Both the position numbers and the translations under genes were made by a program. DNA of 64,000 nt, from contig LT629697.1 in NCBI GenBank assembly GCA_900100325.1, positions 930,001 through 994,000 on the forward strand. The letters are read 5' to 3'. The number at the start of each line of letters is the position of its first letter. Within the stretch, counting starts at the first letter, position 1. This DNA is from Frankineae bacterium MT45. Lineage in GTDB: Bacteria; Actinomycetota; Actinomycetes; Mycobacteriales; Jatrophihabitantaceae. The notes below the pieces were generated by a model. It saw only the letters and a program-made list of their open reading frames with translations. It made no database searches and was not told where the DNA came from. This document shows positions 55,975 through 64,000 of this stretch, one piece after another.

Positions 55975-56980
55975 TCAGCGGTAGAGCTCTATGAGTTGCT
56001 GGCCGACGTCGGTAAGGCGGTAGTAGACGAAAGCCTGAATCCGTTGACCTTCTACTGCTGCGGCGCTGCTCAGCGCCTTGAGATGGTGCGAGATCGTGCT
56101 GGGGCTGTATCCGAGGCAGTTTGCGAGTTCTGTGGTGGTGGCGGGTGCGTCGAGCGACCTCAGAATCGCTGCGCGCGGGTTACCAAGGAGGGTCGATAGT
56201 GGATCGCGCCCTTCAATTGCAGGTTGGGCGAGGCCGGTGACCGCGAGCGACTTGGTCGCGAATCATTTGGACTTCTGGCGGATCGTTCGTATAACTGGGC
56301 CCGCTCACGCTTGTAGTGCGTGGGCTGCAAATCATCGGCGCAAGCAATAGGGTCGCGCTGGACCATTCGTAGGTGCCAGTATCCACCCTCGTCGAGGGTG
56401 TGAAGCGGAATGCTCCTCCGTCGAAACTCAGTTGAGGGTGCACGCCGATGATCGAGGGGGAGACGCAGCCACGATCGGTCAAGTCGCGAAGATACCGAGC
56501 CTCAGCTGAGATCCGAGCTTCAAATCGAGGATAGAGATTCCTCAATACGACGTGAACGTAGTGGCGGAGGGCAGCAACGTAGCGAGCGAGTGTCAGTTCG
56601 GGCAGGTCTACCCACCTGCGCTGGCGCTCCGTGAGTGAGGTTCCTACGTGTGCCGTCACCTGCGCACGGATAGTTGACGCGGGCGTGGCGGCCATCTCAT
56701 CGAGTAGATGCTCCAGCGACGGCTGTGCGGCCTGCGTCAAGGTTGGCCAGAGAAAGGCTTCAAGCCCTGGTCTGTCATACGCGATCGTGACCGCCCTGAG
56801 GATCTCCATGTCGATCTCGGTGGCGAGACGTCTAGCTCTCTGGCGCACGGATGGCACTGCACGGTGTTGAAGCGGGCCGAAAAGCTCCATCAGGCTCGTC
56901 TGTACTACGCCGAGCAGGTCCGTGTTTACAGCGAGCTGTAGCGGCTTCTCGGGCTCTATATGAACTGTCCACTGGCTCAC
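55975..56980 (-). pseudogene. Array copy 5: frameshifted DUF5937/ArsR-like regulator
   Basis: The frame from GTG 56980 (GGAGGTGAGCA upstream) reads 255 residues homologous to copy 3 up to VQMI. It then shifts, giving RDQVARGH and a stop. The correct continuation (FATKSLAVTGLAQP, then the winged helix with LANCLGYSPSTISHHLKAL and a TGA at 55975) is present in another frame. Comparison with the paralogues (QMIGFAT) implies a net loss of about four bases near 56263. The HTH is therefore not translated in frame. Confidence 0.7.
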
Positions 56981-57070
56981 TGCTCACCTCCGTGCCGATC
57001 ACGGGAATCGTAGCTATACGCATACTTTTCGGCCCCGCTTCGCGCCCAAACTCACACCTTTGCGACGTCC

Positions 57071-57090
57071 GATTCGAGGAACTTCGAAAC
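57071..57090. promoter_or_regulatory. Conserved spacer palindrome, upstream of copy 5
   Basis: GATTCGA-GGAACT-TCGAAAC, 7-bp arms with one mismatch. It lies in the spacer copy before array copy 5 and close to the divergent NDH-2 gene, about 100 bp from its start. Confidence 0.4.
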
Positions 57091-57188
57091 CTGTGGACAA
57101 CGCCTCGATGTGGTGTTCGGAGGTTCACTGGCTGCAACGTCACAGCGCGGAAACGTCTGGGGTAGCCCGTCGTCCCTATGCTTGACGT

Positions 57189-58688
57189 ATGAGCACTGCG
57201 CAGCCAGTCGTTGGACAGCGTCACCACGTCGTCATCATCGGGTCTGGGTTCGGCGGGCTCTTCGCCGCCAAGAAGCTGGCGAAGTCGAACGTGGACGTCA
57301 CGCTGATCAGCCGGACCAGCCACCATCTCTTCCAGCCGCTGCTCTACCAAGTAGCCACCGGAATCCTCTCCGAGGGTGAGATCGCACCAGCGACCCGGGA
57401 GATCCTGTCGAAGCAGAAGAACATCCGTGTGCTGCTCGGGTACGTCACCGACATCGACATCACCAAGAAGACGGTGACCTCAACCGCCTTCGGTGAGGAC
57501 CGCGTCACCAGCTACGACAGCCTGATCGTCGCCGCCGGTGCCTTCACCTCCTACTTCGGCAAGGACGAGTTCAGTCACGACGCCCCGGGGCTGAAGAGCA
57601 TCGACGACGCCCTCGAAGTACGGGGCCGCATCTTCAACGCCTTCGAGATGGCCGAACTGGAAGAGGATCCGGAGATCCGCAAAGAGTGGCTCACCTTCGT
57701 CGTCGTCGGCGCCGGGCCGACCGGGGTCGAGATGGCCGGCCAGATCGCGGAACTGGCCCACCGCACCCTCAAACACAACTTCCGCAGCATCGATCCCAAG
57801 GCGGCCCGGGTGATCCTGGTCGACGCGATGGGCTCGGTGCTCGGCACCTTCGGCAGCAAGCTCTCGGCCACCGCCGCCTCCCAGCTCGGCAAGATGGGGA
57901 TCGACGTCTGGCTCAACGCCCGAGTCGTCGACGTCGACCACCTTGGCCTGGAGATCGCCGACGACCACGGCGACCACCACCGCATCCAGAGTCGCTGCAT
58001 GGTCTGGGCGGCCGGTGTCCGCGCCTCGTCGCTTGGTAAGACGCTGGCCGAGCAGTCGGGCGCAACCATCGACCGCTCCGGCCGTATCGAGGTCGAGCCG
58101 GACCTGACACTCCCCGGCCACCCGGACGTCTACGTCATCGGCGACATGATGTCGCTGAAGGGGTACCCCGGGGTGGCCCAGGTGGCGATGCAGGGCGGCA
58201 AGTACGCGGCCCAGCAGATCGACCGGAAGGTCACCGGCCACGCACCGAAGGATGCGTTCCACTACTTCGACAAGGGCAGCATGGCCACCATCTCGCGCTT
58301 CCGGGCGGTGGCTGACGTCGGCAAGTTCCGCTTCTCCGGCTTCATCGCCTGGGTGCTCTGGCTGGTGATCCACCTGATGTACCTGGTCGGATTCAAGAAC
58401 CGCATCACGACGCTGCTGCACTGGGGCGTGAGTTTCATCGGCCGCGGACGCTCCGAACGCACCGTGACGCATCAGCAGGTGATCGCGCGCCGGGCGCTGA
58501 AGTCGCTGGAACTGCCCCACCTGAGCGCGCCGCCGATCCGCAACCAGGACGCATCGGCCGGCGGCCAGCCCGCCGGTACCGCCCTGGAGGCGCCGACCGA
58601 ACTCGATCCCGGGCGTCCGGATCCGGCTGAACTCGACCCGGCGCTCGACCCTGAGGTGGTTCCGGCCCGGAGGAGCAGCAATGGCTAA
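57189..58688 (+). CDS. ndh: Type II NADH dehydrogenase
   Basis: A 499-residue flavoprotein with two Rossmann motifs, VVIIGSGFGGLFAAKKL for FAD near residue 12 and VVVGAGPTGVEMAGQI for NADH near residue 175. It also has HHLFQPLLYQVATGILS and DVYVIGDMM for FAD contacts. The C-terminal membrane-associated segment (FIAWVLWLVIHLMYLVGFKNR) marks NDH-2 enzymes. It oxidises NADH and reduces menaquinone without proton pumping. It overlaps the next gene by eight bases. Confidence 0.92.
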   Translation: MSTAQPVVGQRHHVVIIGSGFGGLFAAKKLAKSNVDVTLISRTSHHLFQPLLYQVATGILSEGEIAPATREILSKQKNIRVLLGYVTDIDITKKTVTSTAFGEDRVTSYDSLIVAAGAFTSYFGKDEFSHDAPGLKSIDDALEVRGRIFNAFEMAELEEDPEIRKEWLTFVVVGAGPTGVEMAGQIAELAHRTLKHNFRSIDPKAARVILVDAMGSVLGTFGSKLSATAASQLGKMGIDVWLNARVVDVDHLGLEIADDHGDHHRIQSRCMVWAAGVRASSLGKTLAEQSGATIDRSGRIEVEPDLTLPGHPDVYVIGDMMSLKGYPGVAQVAMQGGKYAAQQIDRKVTGHAPKDAFHYFDKGSMATISRFRAVADVGKFRFSGFIAWVLWLVIHLMYLVGFKNRITTLLHWGVSFIGRGRSERTVTHQQVIARRALKSLELPHLSAPPIRNQDASAGGQPAGTALEAPTELDPGRPDPAELDPALDPEVVPARRSSNG

Positions 58689-59322
58689 GGCGGTTGTGCA
58701 CCTGCTGCGTCACGGCGAGGTCTACAACCCCGAGAAGGTGCTCTACGGGCGCCTCCCCGGATTCCGCCTCTCCGACCTTGGGCAGGCGCAGGCCGAGATG
58801 GCCGCTAAGTACCTCGCCGAGCGTGACATCGGGTACCTCGTCTCCTCGCCGCTGGAGCGGGCCCGGCAGACGGCGGCACCCCTGGCTGCCGCGCTCGAAC
58901 TGCCGGTCGCCCTCGACGAGCGCCTCATCGAGGCCGACAACGCCCTGCAGGGTCGCCGGGTCGCCGGTGGCAGCAACCTGCGCGGCCTCTTCGGCGACCC
59001 CCGCAACTGGCCCCTCTTCGTGAATCCGCTCCGCCCGTCCTGGGGCGAGCCGTACCAGCAGGTGGCGCTGCGCGTGCTGGCGGCGGCCCGCAGTGCCCGC
59101 GAGCGCGCTGATGGCAGGGAGGCCGTCTGCGTGACCCACCAACTGCCGGTGGTCGCCGCCCGGCGGTACGCGGAGGGGCTCCGGCTGGCTCACGATCCAC
59201 GCTCCCGGCAATGCTCGCTCGCCTCGGTGACGACGCTCACCTTCATGGACGAGCTCATCGTGCGGGTGGACTACGCCGAACCGGCGGCCGCCCTACCGGC
59301 CGGCGTCGGCACCGGCGCGTAA
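58681..59322 (+). CDS. Histidine phosphatase (phosphoglycerate mutase-like)
   Basis: A 213-residue histidine phosphatase (recalled Rv0525). The catalytic LLRHGEVYNPEKVLYGR has the active His near residue 10, with SSPLERARQTA and VCVTHQLPVVAARR. It differs from glycolytic GpmA, which is encoded elsewhere in the window. The substrate is unknown. It heads the cytochrome c maturation group. Confidence 0.85.
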   Translation: MAKAVVHLLRHGEVYNPEKVLYGRLPGFRLSDLGQAQAEMAAKYLAERDIGYLVSSPLERARQTAAPLAAALELPVALDERLIEADNALQGRRVAGGSNLRGLFGDPRNWPLFVNPLRPSWGEPYQQVALRVLAAARSARERADGREAVCVTHQLPVVAARRYAEGLRLAHDPRSRQCSLASVTTLTFMDELIVRVDYAEPAAALPAGVGTGA

Positions 59323-59492
59323 CCGGCTGGAGAAGCCCCCGATTTGCCGGGCTGCTGGCGACCCAGCGCACCCCGGCACTACACACCGTCCGAACAGGCT
59401 TCGTTCAGGCTTCTCACACGCCTAAAGCAACCTGGAGCACAGTATTTCGGGGCGGTTTCGCAATCCGTGGACCCTTCTTGCACACTGGTCAG

Positions 59493-60089
59493 GTGCGTCC
59501 CCGCCGTCTGCTCACCCGTGCGTTCGCGCTGACGGCTGTCTCGGTGACGGCGCTCACACTCGCGGGCTGTACCGGCAAGGACGCGGTGAGCGATTCGTCG
59601 ACCAAGGGCTACCAGTTCGTCGGGGCCACCAGCAAGGGGCAGGTGATCGCTGAGAAGGATCGCAAGCCGGTCGGCGCCGTCACTGCGAAGCTGCTGGATG
59701 GCACCACCTTCAACCTGGCCAGCACCGACGGCAAGGTCACCCTGGTCAACTTCTACGCCTCCTGGTGTGTGCCCTGCCAGAGCGAGACGCCGCAGCTGGC
59801 CAACCTCTACAAGGAGCTCGCGCCGAGCGGGATCGACTTCGTCGGGGTGGCCACCAAGGAGGCCTCCACCTCCACCGCCACCGAGTTCGCCAAGGACGAG
59901 GGCGTCACCTACCCCGTCATCTACGACCAGTCGGCCAAGGTGCCCCTGCAGATGGGGCACATCCCGGTGGTCGCCCTCCCCATGACCGTGCTGCTGGACA
60001 AGGAGCACCGGGTCGCCGCCGTCTATGCCATTCGCGTGCTGCCGGCTGACCTGAAGCCCACGCTGAGCGCATTGCAAGCAGAGTCGTGA
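59493..60089 (+). CDS. TlpA/ResA-like thioredoxin lipoprotein
   Basis: A 198-residue lipoprotein from GTG 59493. Basic VRPRRLLTRAF, a hydrophobic stretch and the lipobox LAGC come first. The thioredoxin domain has the active-site WCVPC in VNFYASWCVPCQSE and the cis-Pro region VVALPMTVLLD. It probably keeps apocytochrome c thiols reduced for heme attachment (ResA role). Upstream in-frame sequence overlaps the phosphatase gene and lacks a signal. It overlaps ccdA by four bases. Confidence 0.88.
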   Translation: MRPRRLLTRAFALTAVSVTALTLAGCTGKDAVSDSSTKGYQFVGATSKGQVIAEKDRKPVGAVTAKLLDGTTFNLASTDGKVTLVNFYASWCVPCQSETPQLANLYKELAPSGIDFVGVATKEASTSTATEFAKDEGVTYPVIYDQSAKVPLQMGHIPVVALPMTVLLDKEHRVAAVYAIRVLPADLKPTLSALQAES

Positions 60090-60844
60090 CCATCCTGGCC
60101 AGCGGTACCTTCGTCGACACGATCAACACCGGGCCGCTGCTGGTGGCGGCCGCCGTCGCCGCGCTCGTCGGTCTCGTCGGCTTCCTCTCGCCCTGCGTTC
60201 TGCCGCTGGTCCCGGGCTATCTGGCCTACGTTGCCGGCATCACCGGTGCCGACGAGGCCCACGTCCGCCGCCGGACCATCCTCGGGACGTCGCTCTTCAT
60301 CATCGGTTTCAGCGCCGTCTTTGTCACCAGTGGGCTCCTCTTCGGCACTCTCGGCGAGTCGATTCAGGAGCACAAGCAGACGCTGGAGCGGATCTTCGGG
60401 TCGATCACCATCGTGCTCGGAATCGTCTTCCTCGGCGGGATCCCCTTTCTGCAGCGGGAAGTCAAGATCCACGCCCGACCCCGAGCCGGCTTGATCGGGG
60501 CGCCGCTTCTCGGGATCACCTTCGGCCTGGCCTGGACGCCCTGTCTCACGCCAACCCTGAGCGCAGTCACCTCGATGGCGCTGAGCCAGGCGTCGGCCGC
60601 TCGCGGCGCCTTCCTCACCGCGGCCTACTGCCTGGGTCTCGGTATTCCGTTTCTCCTCGTCGCCTTCGGCTTCGGCTGGGCCACCTCGGCGCTCGGGTTC
60701 CTCCGCCGGCACGCCGGAATCGTCAGCCGGATCGGTGGAATCGCCTTGATTCTTATGGGGATTCTGCTGGTAACGGGCCTCTGGGATCACTGGATGAGCG
60801 TGCTGGCGACCTACGGCAACTCCGGGCTCGGAGCTGATCTGTGA
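60086..60844 (+). CDS. ccdA: Cytochrome c biogenesis thiol-transfer protein CcdA
   Basis: A 252-residue membrane protein with six helices of the DsbD/CcdA core. The two redox cysteines are in LSPCVLPLVPGYL (helix 1) and WTPCLTPTL (helix 4). It passes electrons from cytoplasmic thioredoxin to the lipoprotein encoded just upstream. GTG start; overlaps both neighbours by four bases. Confidence 0.93.
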   Translation: MTILASGTFVDTINTGPLLVAAAVAALVGLVGFLSPCVLPLVPGYLAYVAGITGADEAHVRRRTILGTSLFIIGFSAVFVTSGLLFGTLGESIQEHKQTLERIFGSITIVLGIVFLGGIPFLQREVKIHARPRAGLIGAPLLGITFGLAWTPCLTPTLSAVTSMALSQASAARGAFLTAAYCLGLGIPFLLVAFGFGWATSALGFLRRHAGIVSRIGGIALILMGILLVTGLWDHWMSVLATYGNSGLGADL

Positions 60845-62448
60845 ACCTGATCCGGGTGCTCCGCCGAGCCTGGCGACGCCTCATCAGCATGCGCACCGCG
60901 CTGATCCTCCTATTTTTGCTGGCCGTCGCCGCCGTCCCGGGCTCCTTGCTGCCGCAGCGCCCGCTGAACCCGATCAAGGTGCAGGCGTACCTGGCCAGCC
61001 ACGGGGCCTGGGGAACGTTCCTCGACCGCATCGGCATGTTCGACGTCTTCGGCACGCCCTGGTTCGCCGCCATCTATCTGCTGCTCTTCATCTCGCTCGT
61101 CGGCTGCCTAATTCCTCGCGTGCGACTGCACCTGCGCAACGTCATGAGCCGGCCGCTGAAGGCGCCCCGAAATCTGGATCGCCTCCCCGAATCGGCCCGG
61201 CTGCAGGCCTCACTGCCCGTCGACGAGTACGCGAAGGCCGCCCGCCGCACCCTCGGGCGCCGCTGGCGGGTTGAGCGTCGCGAGGAGCCGGGGGGCGTCG
61301 TCACCCTCTCGGCCGAGAAGGGCTACACCCGCGAGACCGGGAACCTCATCTTCCACATCGCGCTGCTCTGCGCGCTGGTGCTCATCGCGATCGGCCGCCT
61401 CTTCAGTTACGAGAGCTCATACCTGGTCGAGCAGGGCGCCGGGTTCTGCAATGGCGCCTTCGCCGACTCCTCGCATCCCGGCCGCCTCGCCGCGGAGGGG
61501 AAGGTCAAGCCCCCGCCGTTCTGCGTGAACGTCACCAAGTTCGATGCCCAGTACCTGACGGACGGGCAGCCGTCGAAGTTCCTCGCCTCGGTGACCTACC
61601 AGCCCAACGTCGACTCCAGTCAGGTGCGGGCCACCTCGATCTCGGTGAATCACCCGCTGCGGCTGGAGGGAGACCGGGTCTACCTGGTCGGGCACGGCTT
61701 CTCGCCTTCGATCACGGTGACCATGCCGAACGGCACCGTCTACCACCGCACCGCCGATTTCGTCCCGACCGATGCCGGCACGCTGCTCTCCGAGGGGGCC
61801 TTCGAGGTCACCCAGGCGTCGGGGACAAACGAGGTGGGCGTCGAGGGGTTCTTCGCCCCGACGCCGATCGAGACGGCGAAGGGCAGGTACAGCTCCTCGT
61901 CGCCGATCGTGAACAATCCGATGCTGGGCATCTTCGTCTACACCGGAACCCTGCACGCGGACGGGCTCCCGCACTCGACGAGTTCACTGGACAAGACTGA
62001 TCTCAAGCAGACCGGCCAGGCGAACCTGCGTATCGGTGAATCGGTGACGGCGAAGGGCGTGAAGGTCACCTTCGATGGCTGGGTGCCCTGGGTGACCCTG
62101 CAGGTCTCACATGACCCGTCCCAGACGTACCTACTCTTCGCCGCCGGGGCGATGGTGATCGGCCTGATCGGCTCGCTGTCGGTGCGCCGGCGCCGGATCT
62201 GGCTGCGGATCACCCCCGCGGCGGCCGCCTCCACGGGCTCGCCTACCGTTATCTCCATCGGTGGACTCGCCCGCAGTGATGCCGGCAACTTCTCTACCGA
62301 GTTCGCCAGCCTGCTGGCCAAGCTGGCCCAGAACACCGGGGCGACTCCGGGACCCGCCGGCGAGCGGATCCCCGCGCCGGACGGCAGCGACGCCCTAGTG
62401 AACGCAGTGAATGCAGTGAATGCAACACAGAGCAACGAGAGGACGTGA
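60841..62448 (+). CDS. resB: Cytochrome c maturation protein ResB
   Basis: A 535-residue System II (Ccs) component. Three N-terminal transmembrane helices (TALILLFLLAVAAVPGSLLPQR, WFAAIYLLLFISLVGCLIPR and LIFHIALLCALVLIAIG) precede a large extracytoplasmic domain and a final helix (YLLFAAGAMVIGLIGSL). The second half has LRLEGDRVYLVGHGFSP, typical of ResB. With CcsB it moves heme across the membrane and joins it to apocytochrome c. GTG start. Confidence 0.92.
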   Translation: MNLIRVLRRAWRRLISMRTALILLFLLAVAAVPGSLLPQRPLNPIKVQAYLASHGAWGTFLDRIGMFDVFGTPWFAAIYLLLFISLVGCLIPRVRLHLRNVMSRPLKAPRNLDRLPESARLQASLPVDEYAKAARRTLGRRWRVERREEPGGVVTLSAEKGYTRETGNLIFHIALLCALVLIAIGRLFSYESSYLVEQGAGFCNGAFADSSHPGRLAAEGKVKPPPFCVNVTKFDAQYLTDGQPSKFLASVTYQPNVDSSQVRATSISVNHPLRLEGDRVYLVGHGFSPSITVTMPNGTVYHRTADFVPTDAGTLLSEGAFEVTQASGTNEVGVEGFFAPTPIETAKGRYSSSSPIVNNPMLGIFVYTGTLHADGLPHSTSSLDKTDLKQTGQANLRIGESVTAKGVKVTFDGWVPWVTLQVSHDPSQTYLLFAAGAMVIGLIGSLSVRRRRIWLRITPAAAASTGSPTVISIGGLARSDAGNFSTEFASLLAKLAQNTGATPGPAGERIPAPDGSDALVNAVNAVNATQSNERT

Positions 62449-63521
62449 CCGTGGCGGTCAACGAACACTACGCAAGCCTGTCGAACGTGCTCTTCACGAC
62501 GGCGATTGCCACGTATTCGGTGGCGATGATCCTCTACGCCGCCGAGTACGCCTTCGGCCGTCGCGGACGGGTCGCGTCGACTACACCGGCTGCGAGCCGC
62601 AGCCTCGTCGGCGCCGCCGGCAGTGGCGCCGACGCCAACGGTGCCGGGTCGGGCGGCCGGGGGATCTCAGTGGTCGTGCCGCCGGAGAACTCGATCACCG
62701 CCTCAGGGGTGCGCCACGGGTCCGCCGGTGACCGCTTCGGCCAGCTCGCGGTGCTGGTCACCGTGCTCGGCGCGCTGCTACACGGCGCGTCGGTGACCCT
62801 GCGTGGGGTCGCGGCCGACCGCATCCCGTGGGGCAACATGTACGAGTTCGCCACACTGGTCGGGCTGATCGCCGTCCTCGCCTTCCTGGTCGTACTGGCC
62901 CGGGCCCCGCAGATCCGCTACCTCGGGCTCTTCGTGATGCTCCCGGTCATCCTGGTGATGTTCCTGGCCGGCACGGTCTGGTACGCCAAGGACGCGCCGC
63001 TGGTGCCGGCCCTGCAGTCGTACTGGCTCGCCATTCACGTCACCCTGGCTGCGACGTCCGAGGGAATCCTGCTCACCAGCGCGGTACTCACCGGCCTCTT
63101 CCTGATCCGCAACCGCTACGACAAGCTGGCCGCGGCACACGCCCTGACGGATTCGACCGAGCCGATGAAGGTCCGCTTCCCGGTGTCGCTCGGCGCGCGG
63201 ATGCCGGCCCCCGAGACGCTGGATCGGGTCGCCTACCGCACCGTCGCCTTCGCCTTCCCCCTGTACACCTGCGGGGTGATCGCCGGTGCGATCTGGGCCG
63301 AGGCGGCCTGGGGTCGCTACTGGGGCTGGGACCCGAAGGAGACCTGGGCCTTCATCGCGTGGGTCATCTATGCCTGCTACCTGCACGCCCGGGCCACCGC
63401 CGGCTGGAAGGGTTCACGGGCCGCGTGGATCAACCTGCTCGGCTTCGGTGCGATGACGTTCAACTTCTTCGTCGTCAACGTGGTCATCTCCGGCCTGCAC
63501 TCCTACGCCGGCCTGAACTAG
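62445..63521 (+). CDS. ccsB: Cytochrome c synthase subunit CcsB/ResC
   Basis: A 358-residue membrane protein with about eight helices and the tryptophan-rich heme-binding WWD-type motif in WGWDPKETWAFIAWVIYA. Conserved His residues lie in the flanking helices (AIHVTLAATSEG, CYLHARAT). It is the heme-handling partner of ResB in System II cytochrome c maturation. GTG start overlapping resB by four bases; last gene of the operon. Confidence 0.93.
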   Translation: MTVAVNEHYASLSNVLFTTAIATYSVAMILYAAEYAFGRRGRVASTTPAASRSLVGAAGSGADANGAGSGGRGISVVVPPENSITASGVRHGSAGDRFGQLAVLVTVLGALLHGASVTLRGVAADRIPWGNMYEFATLVGLIAVLAFLVVLARAPQIRYLGLFVMLPVILVMFLAGTVWYAKDAPLVPALQSYWLAIHVTLAATSEGILLTSAVLTGLFLIRNRYDKLAAAHALTDSTEPMKVRFPVSLGARMPAPETLDRVAYRTVAFAFPLYTCGVIAGAIWAEAAWGRYWGWDPKETWAFIAWVIYACYLHARATAGWKGSRAAWINLLGFGAMTFNFFVVNVVISGLHSYAGLN

Positions 63522-63555
63522 CCCACCGTCGATCAGGCGATGAGCCGGTCGCCGG

Positions 63556-64000
63556 TCAGGACCAGTTGACGATGACCTGGCCGTTGATCAGGCCCTTGAC
63601 GCCGTCGTAGGTCCGGCTCAGGGTCGGAGCGCCGGCCGGTGCGGTCTTGGTGCTGGAGATCCAGGTGCCGCCGACGCCGCCACCGCCGTAGCTGTAGGCC
63701 AGTGACGCCCCGCCACCGCCGACCCAGCCGGCGCCGCCGCCGGCCGTTCCGTCACCGGAGCCAGCACCTCCGGGATCGCCCGCCGCGACGCCGTTGGTCG
63801 CGGTGACCGTACCGGCCGAACCGCCGCCGGTGCCACCGCCTGCGTTGCCGCTGCAGCCATAGCCGGCGAGCGGGCTGGTGGTGGTAACCGAGCAGGCCGC
63901 GCCGCCGTCACCGCCGGCCGATCCGCTTCCACCACCACCAGTGCCACCGCCACCGCCGATAACCATCAGCAGAGTCGGCGAGCTGCACGCCGTCGTGGCG
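63556..64000 (-). CDS. Glycine-rich surface protein (5' part beyond window)
   Basis: The minus-strand frame is open to the window edge, so only the last approximately 148 residues are seen. They are dominated by Gly/Ala/Ser runs (GGGGGTGGGG, GGGTGGGSAGT) with two Cys, ending in a less repetitive tail (LSRTYDGVKGLINGQVIVNWS). Such Gly-rich repeats occur in secreted or cell-surface proteins. The internal ATG at 63966 is unlikely to be the start because the coding character continues upstream. It converges with ccsB. Confidence 0.6.
   Translation of the reverse strand, partial: ATTACSSPTLLMVIGGGGGTGGGGSGSAGGDGGAACSVTTTSPLAGYGCSGNAGGGTGGGSAGTVTATNGVAAGDPGGAGSGDGTAGGGAGWVGGGGASLAYSYGGGGVGGTWISSTKTAPAGAPTLSRTYDGVKGLINGQVIVNWS

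Noticed and set aside
50382-57180. Prophage or integrative element around the regulator array
   Set aside because: No integrase, tRNA target, att-like direct repeat or phage gene was seen; low GC and gene decay alone do not prove a mobile element.

Overview
The window is about 64 kb of high-GC actinobacterial chromosome. Evidence for the phylum: mshA (mycothiol synthesis), SenX3-RegX3, a bS22-type mini ribosomal protein, a Rex-hemACD operon, a BldN-like ECF sigma factor, many GTG starts and 4-nt ATGA/GTGA overlaps. The backbone follows, as I recall it, the Mycobacterium tuberculosis Rv0486-Rv0529 order: mshA, YbjN protein, gpm, senX3-regX3, Rv0495c-like, ppx/gppA, isomerase, proC, BldC-like HTH, bS22, epimerase, acyltransferase, HAD phosphatase, glutaredoxin, hemA-hemC-hemD, hemB, hemL, then Rv0525-Rv0529-like cytochrome c biogenesis. 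The BldN-like sigma next to the hem genes resembles Streptomyces instead. A non-mycobacterial, possibly Frankia/Jatrophihabitans-like lineage is my inference.

Layout. 1-4.7 kb: most of a giant secreted DUF11-repeat protein (minus strand, runs off the edge). 4.7-5.6 kb: a non-coding stretch with strong hairpins and a possible C-rich-loop RNA. 5.6-12.4 kb: small unknown genes, a cutinase-like enzyme, a Rieske/DUF2231 pair, an ECF sigma with zinc anti-sigma factor, a GNAT, a methyltransferase and an SDR. 12.4-25 kb: the mshA-gpm-phoU-senX3/regX3-ppx backbone, interrupted by a TetR/Ddn-like divergent pair and an MFS pump with its own TetR. 25-32.8 kb: proC, HTH, bS22, epimerase, acyltransferase and HAD. 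32.9-36.3 kb: BldN-like sigma plus RsbN-like membrane anti-sigma. 36.5-50.4 kb: acyl-CoA ligase, glutaredoxin, then heme synthesis from rex to hemL, split by a lower-GC insert (MFS transporter, 65-bp minisatellite, diguanylate cyclase). 57.2-63.5 kb: NDH-2 and the ResB/CcsB/CcdA/TlpA cytochrome c maturation operon. 63.6-64 kb: the end of a glycine-rich surface protein.

The most unusual region is 50.4-57.2 kb. It holds a minus-strand tandem array of five paralogous regulators, each with an approximately 250-residue N-terminal domain (probably DUF5937) and a C-terminal ArsR-type winged helix. They are arranged as repeated two-gene units. In two units the second gene is reduced to about 36 N-terminal codons fused to a repeated spacer, one full-length copy is frameshifted, and a frameshifted lipoprotein gene sits inside the array. 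The repeated spacers carry a conserved palindrome (GATTCGA...TCGAATC) that could be the regulators' operator. The GC content here is clearly lower by eye than in the flanking backbone.

How the genes work together: Rex, with a near-perfect operator upstream, probably couples NADH/NAD+ balance to tetrapyrrole synthesis (hemA, hemC, hemD, hemB, hemL). The heme made serves cytochrome c maturation (CcdA, TlpA-like, ResB, CcsB) and respiration (NDH-2). PhoU, SenX3-RegX3 and Ppx form a phosphate and polyphosphate response group.
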